A stretch of 25,584 nucleotides of DNA from an uncultured Azospirillum sp. (GTDB taxonomy: Bacteria > Pseudomonadota > Alphaproteobacteria > Azospirillales > Azospirillaceae), in NCBI RefSeq assembly GCF_946480385.1, contig NZ_CAMLJP010000096.1:1-25584 (forward strand), written 5' to 3'. Numbering within the stretch: the first letter of the stretch is position 1; every line of letters starts with the position of its first letter. Positions 20,746-25,584 of this stretch are shown piece after piece. Position numbers and translations under genes: made by a program. The notes beneath the pieces were generated by a model, which worked only from the letters and a program-made list of their open reading frames with translations, was not told the origin of the DNA and did no database searches.

Positions 20746-22127
20746 ACGAGGTTCTCCCTCCCGTGATCGTCGGCGCCGGTCCGGCCGGCATCCGCGCGGC
20801 GGAACGGCTGGTCGCCGCCGGCCTGCATCCGGTGGTGGTCGACGAGGCGGCGCGCTGGGGCGGCCAGATCTACCGGCAGCCGCCTGATGGCGGCTTCACC
20901 CGGTCGAAGAAAGCGCTCTATGGGTTCGAGGCCGGCAAGGCCGACGCGGTCCACCGCGCCATGGCGGCGATCCGCGACCGGGTCGACTACCGCCCGCGCA
21001 CGCTGGTGTGGAACTGCGAAGCCGGCGCGCTCGACCTGCTGTGCGACGGGGCGAGCGAGGCCTTGCCCTTCAGTCACCTGATCCTGGCGACGGGCGCGAC
21101 CGACCGCGTGCTGCCCTTCCCCGGCTGGACGCTGCCCGGTGTCTTCACGCTGGGCGGCTCGCAGGTGGCGTTGAAGTTCCAGGGCTGCGCCGTCGGCCGG
21201 CGGGTCGCCTTCCTCGGCACCGGGCCGCTGCTCTATCTGGTCGCCTACCAGTATCTGAAGGCCGGGGTCGAGGTGGCGGGGGTGTTCGACACCACGCCCT
21301 TCGCCGTCCAGGCCCGCGCCACCGCCGGCATGCTGCGCGGTCCGGCGACGCTGGCGAAGGGGTTGCTGTTCGTCGGCTGGCTGTGCGCCCATGGCGTGCC
21401 GATCCACAATGGCGTCCGCCCCGTGCGCGTCGAGGGGGCGGAGCGGGTCGAGGCGCTGGTCTGGCGGGATGCGCGGGGTCAGGAGCAGCGCACGTACTGC
21501 GATGCAGTCGCCTTCGGGCTTGGCCTGCGGTCGGAGACCCAACTGGCCGACCTTGCCGGCTGCCGGTTCCGTTTCGACGAGGCCGACCGGGCGTGGCTGC
21601 CGGAGCGCGATGGAGCAGGGCGCAGCTCGGTACCCGGCGTCTATCTGGCCGGCGACGGCAGCGGCATTTCCGGTGCCGATGCGGCGGAACTGGCGGGGGA
21701 GCGTGCGGCGCTGGCTTTGCTTGAGGACCTCGGACGGCCGGTGGATGAGAAACGGGTGAAGGAACTGGACGCCCGGCTCTCCCGCATTGCCGCCTTCCGC
21801 CGCAGCCTGTCGGCGGCCTTTCCCTTCCCGGCGGACTGGGCTGACGCCATCGCCGACGACACCATGATCTGCCGCTGCGAAGGCGTGACCGCCGGCGCCG
21901 TGCGAGAGGTCGCGCGGAGCGGACAGGCCCGCGAGATGAACCGCGCCAAGGCGCTGACCCGTGCCGGCATGGGCCGCTGTCAGGGCCGCATGTGCAGCGC
22001 CACCACGGCGGAATTGCTGTCCCGCACGTTGGGCGCTGGCCCGGATGGGGTGGGGCGTCTGCGGGCGCAGCCGCCGATCAAGCCGCTTCCGGTTTCCGCC
22101 GGTGCCGAGCGGCGGGAGGTCGCGTGA
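20742..22127 (+). CDS. FAD/NAD-binding oxidoreductase with C-terminal BFD-like [2Fe-2S] domain (HcnB/OoxA type)
   Basis: The 461-residue flavoprotein has an N-terminal Rossmann motif VIVGAGPAGIRAAERL (9-24), followed by WGGQIYR. The second dinucleotide-binding segment RRVAFLGTGPLLYLVAYQYLKAG follows near 150. The late FAD motif is GVYLAGDGSGISGADAA. The C-terminus has CRC (377-379) and CQGRMC (413-418), a bacterioferritin-associated-ferredoxin-type iron-sulfur site. The order and domains match HcnB and the A subunit of octopine/nopaline oxidase. A GTG start at 20742 with GGGGAG at 9 nt is preferred over a longer frame. It probably couples the oxidase flavin to the electron chain. Confidence 0.9.
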   Translation: MNEVLPPVIVGAGPAGIRAAERLVAAGLHPVVVDEAARWGGQIYRQPPDGGFTRSKKALYGFEAGKADAVHRAMAAIRDRVDYRPRTLVWNCEAGALDLLCDGASEALPFSHLILATGATDRVLPFPGWTLPGVFTLGGSQVALKFQGCAVGRRVAFLGTGPLLYLVAYQYLKAGVEVAGVFDTTPFAVQARATAGMLRGPATLAKGLLFVGWLCAHGVPIHNGVRPVRVEGAERVEALVWRDARGQEQRTYCDAVAFGLGLRSETQLADLAGCRFRFDEADRAWLPERDGAGRSSVPGVYLAGDGSGISGADAAELAGERAALALLEDLGRPVDEKRVKELDARLSRIAAFRRSLSAAFPFPADWADAIADDTMICRCEGVTAGAVREVARSGQAREMNRAKALTRAGMGRCQGRMCSATTAELLSRTLGAGPDGVGRLRAQPPIKPLPVSAGAERREVA

Positions 22128-23245
22128 TGCGGGAGCGTATCGACTGCGACGTCGCCATCGTCGGCGGCGGGATCGTCGGTGGTTCGGCGGCGCTGTTCCT
22201 GCGGCAGGCCGGCCTGTCGGTCAACCTGCTGGAGCGCGACTGGTGCGGCGCCAAGGCGAGCGGCGTCAATTTCGGCGGCGTGCGCCGGCAGGGCCGCCCG
22301 CTGGAGCAGCTGCCGCTGTCCCAGCGCGCCCATGCCATCTGGGGCCGGCTGCCGGAACTGCTGGGCACCGATGCCGAGTACATCCGCTCAGGCCATCTCA
22401 AGCTGGCGCGCAGCGAAGCCGATCTGGAGTCGCTGATTGCCTACCGCGAGCGCAGCCAGGGTTTCGGCCTCGGGCTGCAGATCATCACGGGCGAGGAGTT
22501 CCGCCGGCGCTGGCCGGCGCTGGGCGACCGTGCCCTCGGCGGGTCGCTCTGCCCAGAGGACGGCCACGCCAACCCGCGCCTCGTCTCCCCTGCCTTCGCC
22601 CGCGCCGCAGCAAGGCTGGGGGCCGTGGTGCGCGAACAGACCCCGGTCGACCGGGTGGAGAAGGACGGCGACCGTTTCATCCTATTGAGCGGCGATGCCC
22701 TGGAAGTCCGTGCCCGCTTCCTGCTTAACACCGCCGGCGCTTGGTCCTGGCGGGTGGCGGAGGCGTTCGGCGAGCCGGTGCCGCTGGAATCGCTTCACCC
22801 CAACATGGCGGTGACGGAGCCGCTGCCCCGCTTCCTCGACGTCAACATCGGGGTGGAAGGCGGCGGCGTCTATGGCCGGCAGGTGCCGCGCGGCAACATG
22901 GTGGTCGGTGGTGGGCGCGGCTTCGCGCTGGACGCCGACCGCGCCCGGCCGCAGCGCGACGCCGTGCTGACCCTGATGCGCGACGCGGCGGAGCTGTTCC
23001 CGCAACTGCGCCACGCCCACGTCATCCGCTGCTGGACCGGGGTGGAGGGCTACACGCCCGACCGCAACCCGGTCATCGGCCCCAGCCGCACCACTCCCGG
23101 CCTGCTCCACGCCTTCGGCTTTTCCGGCGCCGGTTTCCAGATCGGCCCCGGCGTCGGCCAGACGCTGGCCGAACTGGTCACCAGCGGCGAGACGCCGATG
23201 CCGCTGGAGGCTTTCCGCATCGACCGCTTTCCAACAACCGCCTAA
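22127..23245 (+). CDS. FAD-dependent amine/amino acid oxidase-type subunit (HcnC/OoxB, DAO family)
   Basis: This 372-residue flavoprotein of the DAO/DadA/glycine-oxidase family is the likely catalytic subunit. It has VAIVGGGIVGGSAALFLRQAG (9-29, FAD ADP-binding motif), then KASGVNFGGVRRQGR, VSPAFARAAARLGA, and the C-terminal GFSGAGFQIGPGVGQTLAELV segment with the substrate/FAD-contact region. Such subunits oxidise the C-N bond of amino or imino acids and opines. The exact substrate cannot be predicted. The ATG overlaps the previous stop (TGATG), with GGGAGG at 6-7 nt. Length is normal. Confidence 0.92.
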   Translation: MRERIDCDVAIVGGGIVGGSAALFLRQAGLSVNLLERDWCGAKASGVNFGGVRRQGRPLEQLPLSQRAHAIWGRLPELLGTDAEYIRSGHLKLARSEADLESLIAYRERSQGFGLGLQIITGEEFRRRWPALGDRALGGSLCPEDGHANPRLVSPAFARAAARLGAVVREQTPVDRVEKDGDRFILLSGDALEVRARFLLNTAGAWSWRVAEAFGEPVPLESLHPNMAVTEPLPRFLDVNIGVEGGGVYGRQVPRGNMVVGGGRGFALDADRARPQRDAVLTLMRDAAELFPQLRHAHVIRCWTGVEGYTPDRNPVIGPSRTTPGLLHAFGFSGAGFQIGPGVGQTLAELVTSGETPMPLEAFRIDRFPTTA

Positions 23246-23280
23246 AGACTACACGCCCCTTGGCCCAATGGAGGACATGC

Positions 23281-24342
23281 ATGCCCAGCTTGCGTAACCT
23301 GACGCTCACCGGTCTCGCCACGGTTGCCATCACGGCGGCCGCCGCGCTCTCCACCCCCGCCGCCGCCCAGACCAAGACGGTCTATATCGGCATGAACGGC
23401 GGCACGATGGAGAAGACCTACACCGAGCATGTCTTCCCCGCCTTCGAGAAGGCGACGGGCATCAAGGTGGTGGTGGTCCCCGGCACCTCGTCCGACATCC
23501 TGGCCAAGCTGCAGGCGCAGAAGGACAATCCGCAGATGCACGTCGTCTTCCTCGACGACGGGCTGATGTACCGCGCCATCGGCATGGGCCTGTGCCAGAA
23601 GATGGACAGCTCGCCGGTGCTGAACGACGTCTATCCGTCGTCGCGCATGAAGGGCGACATGGCGGTCGGCGTGAACATGGGCATGACCGGCCTCGCCTAT
23701 AACAAGGCGATGTTCGACGAGAAGGGCTGGGCGCCGCCGACCAGCTGGATGGATCTGGCCGATCCCAAGTACAAGGGCAAGGTCGTCGTCCAGTCGGCCG
23801 CCAGCAGCTCCTTCGGCCTGCACGCCTTCCTGATGTACAACCGCATCAAGGGCGGCAACGAGACCAACGTCGATCCGGGCTTCACCACCTGGCGCAAGAC
23901 CATCGGCCCGAACGTGCTGGAATACATCCCCAGCTCCGCCAAGATCGCCGAGATGGTGCAGACCAATGAAGCGGCCATCTTCCCGCTGACCCCGACCGGC
24001 GTCGGCAGCCTGAAGGCCAAGGGCATTCCGGTCGAATACGCCCAGCCGAAGGAAGGCTCGGTCGTTCTGATGGTCGGCGAATGCGTCGTCGCCAAGAACC
24101 CGGACAACGAGGCCGCGCAGAAGCTCGCCGCCTATCTGCTGGGGCCGGAGGCGCAGCTCGCCGCCCTGCAGTACGGCGCGCAGATCCCGTCCAACACCAA
24201 GGTCAAGGCACCGGCCGACGTCGCCGACGAGATGAACAAGTTCCAGGATTACATGAAGAACGCCGTCACGGTGGACTGGGACGTCATCAACGAGAAGCGT
24301 CCGGACTGGAACCAGCGCTGGAACAAGGAAATCGAACGGTAA
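23281..24342 (+). CDS. PotD-like periplasmic solute-binding protein
   Basis: The 353-residue protein has a Sec signal peptide (residues 1-30, cleavage after PAAAQ-like site) and a type II periplasmic-binding fold of the polyamine/iron/phosphonate group. It contains WAPPTSWMDLADPKYKGKVV, the common hinge segment, and TFKVVVVPGTSSDILAKLQ-like ligand-loop sequence near residue 60. It begins 35 bp after the DAO stop with GGAGG at good spacing. Being the last gene of the operon, after the catabolic genes, is less common than the usual position near the permeases. A strong terminator follows. Confidence 0.92.
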   Translation: MPSLRNLTLTGLATVAITAAAALSTPAAAQTKTVYIGMNGGTMEKTYTEHVFPAFEKATGIKVVVVPGTSSDILAKLQAQKDNPQMHVVFLDDGLMYRAIGMGLCQKMDSSPVLNDVYPSSRMKGDMAVGVNMGMTGLAYNKAMFDEKGWAPPTSWMDLADPKYKGKVVVQSAASSSFGLHAFLMYNRIKGGNETNVDPGFTTWRKTIGPNVLEYIPSSAKIAEMVQTNEAAIFPLTPTGVGSLKAKGIPVEYAQPKEGSVVLMVGECVVAKNPDNEAAQKLAAYLLGPEAQLAALQYGAQIPSNTKVKAPADVADEMNKFQDYMKNAVTVDWDVINEKRPDWNQRWNKEIER

Positions 24343-24357
24343 TCAGGGCATGAAAAA

Positions 24358-24390
24358 GGGGGGCGACGAAAGCGCCCCCCGATTTGTTTT
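24358..24390 (+). terminator. Intrinsic terminator of the seven-gene operon
   Basis: GGGGGGCG (24358-24365) pairs with CGCCCCCC (24373-24380) around a 7-nt loop, followed by the T-rich GATTTGTTTT. It lies 16 bp after the binding-protein stop. The convergent DAHP synthase gene ends at 24401, so transcripts from the right may also be stopped here, on the A-rich side. Confidence 0.88.
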
Positions 24391-24400
24391 GCGTGGATGC

Positions 24401-25584
24401 TTATTCGGCAGCCATCGCGGCGCGGCGCTGGGCCTCGCGGGTTTGGCGGCCTTCCTTCAGCTTTTCCGACAGCAGGAAAGCCAGTTCCAGCGACTGGCTG
24501 GCGTTCAGGCGCGGATCGCAGGCGGTGTGGTAGCGCAGGGCCAGATTGTGATCGGTGATCGCCTGGGCGCCGCCCGTGCACTCCGTCACGTCCTGGCCGG
24601 TCAGCTCGAAATGCACGCCGCCGGCATGGGTGCCTTCGGCCTGATGCACCTCGAAGAAGCCGCGCGCCTCGGCCAGCACCCGCTCGACCGGACGGGTCTT
24701 GTAGCCGGTGGTCGACTTGACCGTGTTGCCGTGCATCGGGTCGCAGGACCAAACCACGGTGCGGCCCTCGCGCTGGACCTTGCGCAGCAGCGGCGGGAAC
24801 TTCTCCGCCACCTTGTCGGAGCCCATGCGCACGATCAGCGTCAGGCGCCCGGCCTCGTTGGTCGGGTTCAGGATGTCGATCAGGCGGATCAACTCGTCCG
24901 GGTCGGTGGTCGGGCCGCACTTAAGGCCGATCGGGTTCTTCACGCCGCGCAGGAACTCGACATGGGCGCCGTCGGGCTGGCGGGTGCGGTCGCCGATCCA
25001 CAGCATGTGGGCCGACACGTCGTACCAGTCGCCGGTGGTGCTGTCGACGCGGGTCAGCGCCTGCTCGAACGGCAGAAGCAGCGCCTCGTGGCTGGTGAAG
25101 AAGTCGGTCTCGCGCAACTGCGGCGTGGTCTCCGCGGTGATGCCGCAGGCGGCCATGAAGGCCAGCGTCTCGTCCAGGCGGTTGGCCAGCTCCTGGAAAT
25201 GCTCGCCGGCCGGCGATTTCTCCACGAAGCTCAGCGTCCACTGATGGACCTTGTGCAGGTCGGCGTAACCGCCCTGGGCGAAGGCGCGCAGCAGGTTCAG
25301 CGTCGCGGCAGCCTGGGTGTAGGCCTGCATCATGCGCTCCGGATCGGGAACGCGGGCGTCGCTGGTGAAGTCGAAGCCGTTGATGATGTCGCCGCGGTAG
25401 GACGGCAGCTCAACCCCGTCGATCTCCTCCATGTCGGCCGAGCGCGGCTTGGCGAACTGGCCGGCCATACGCCCAACTTTGATGACCGGGATCGAGGCGC
25501 CGAAGGTCAGCACCACGGCCATCTGCAGCAGGACGCGGAAGGTGTCGCGGATGTTGTTGGGGTGGAACTCGGCGAAGCTCTCGG
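24401..25584 (-). CDS. Class II 3-deoxy-7-phosphoheptulonate (DAHP) synthase, partial (5' end beyond window)
   Basis: At least 393 C-terminal residues of the class II (plant-type) enzyme are visible. They condense phosphoenolpyruvate and erythrose 4-phosphate, the first step of the shikimate pathway. Signatures include [19 protein letters not shown] near the window edge, [49 protein letters not shown] and [17 protein letters not shown]. The reading frame continues to base 25584 without a start, so roughly 60-75 residues are missing. The downstream edge at 24401 is a normal stop. It is convergent with the operon on the left and is not obviously linked to the chorismate-mutase/hisC group. Confidence 0.94.
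   Translation of the reverse strand, partial: ESFAEFHPNNIRDTFRVLLQMAVVLTFGASIPVIKVGRMAGQFAKPRSADMEEIDGVELPSYRGDIINGFDFTSDARVPDPERMMQAYTQAAATLNLLRAFAQGGYADLHKVHQWTLSFVEKSPAGEHFQELANRLDETLAFMAACGITAETTPQLRETDFFTSHEALLLPFEQALTRVDSTTGDWYDVSAHMLWIGDRTRQPDGAHVEFLRGVKNPIGLKCGPTTDPDELIRLIDILNPTNEAGRLTLIVRMGSDKVAEKFPPLLRKVQREGRTVVWSCDPMHGNTVKSTTGYKTRPVERVLAEARGFFEVHQAEGTHAGGVHFELTGQDVTECTGGAQAITDHNLALRYHTACDPRLNASQSLELAFLLSEKLKEGRQTREAQRRAAMAAE

Overview
The window is high-GC, densely packed bacterial chromosome. Its gene content points to an alphaproteobacterium, most likely Rhodospirillales/Azospirillum-like. The signs are a metX-metW pair next to a chorismate-mutase gene and a hisC paralogue, EcfG-type general-stress promoters (GGAAC-N16-CGTT), small disordered proteins beginning MTKH/MSKH, and class II DAHP synthase. 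The genus is inferred from gene content and was not tested. No insertion sequence, phage gene or CRISPR array is visible.

Layout. (1) 1-313: the 3' end of one tRNA-Pro(CGG) gene and a complete second copy, each followed by an identical intrinsic terminator. (2) 354-6005: single genes, mostly on the minus strand: an AhpD-like protein, a PPP-type phosphatase, a TPR-glycosyltransferase fusion, an orphan branched-chain-amino-acid-type binding protein on the plus strand, a TRIC/YicG-type membrane protein and an unknown protein. (3) 6103-9004: a copper-efflux unit with a MerR/CueR-type promoter, copA and cueR. (4) 9012-12092: a nested palindromic repeat, two tiny hydrophilic proteins, a DHA2-type MFS exporter, a secreted PRC-barrel protein and a DUF3072 protein. 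Two promoters here resemble general-stress (EcfG) promoters. (5) 12169-16356: metW and metX (methionine), diverging from an AroQ chorismate mutase fused to a degenerate prephenate-dehydratase/ACT-like tail, then hisC. (6) 16368-17425: an IclR regulator whose stop codon overlaps the start of a 58-residue DUF2256 zinc-ribbon gene. (7) 17615-24342: a seven-gene operon diverging from iclR. It holds a PotABC-type ABC transporter, a three-part flavin/iron-sulfur dehydrogenase of the HcnABC/opine-oxidase type, and a PotD-like binding protein as the last gene. (8) 24401-end: the 3' part of a class II DAHP synthase gene that runs off the window.

How the genes work together. Region 7 looks like a self-contained uptake-and-oxidation pathway for an N-substituted amino acid, opine, imino acid or polyamine-like compound, with the divergent IclR protein as its probable regulator. 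Region 5 joins methionine entry (homoserine acetylation) with the chorismate-to-aromatic branch. Region 3 is a classical Cu(I) detoxification loop in which the sensor is co-transcribed with its target. The observations most worth following up are the AroQ-PDT-ACT-like fusion without the dehydratase motif, the IclR-linked dehydrogenase operon of unknown substrate, the EcfG-type promoters over small stress proteins, and a G-quadruplex-forming tract just ahead of hisC.
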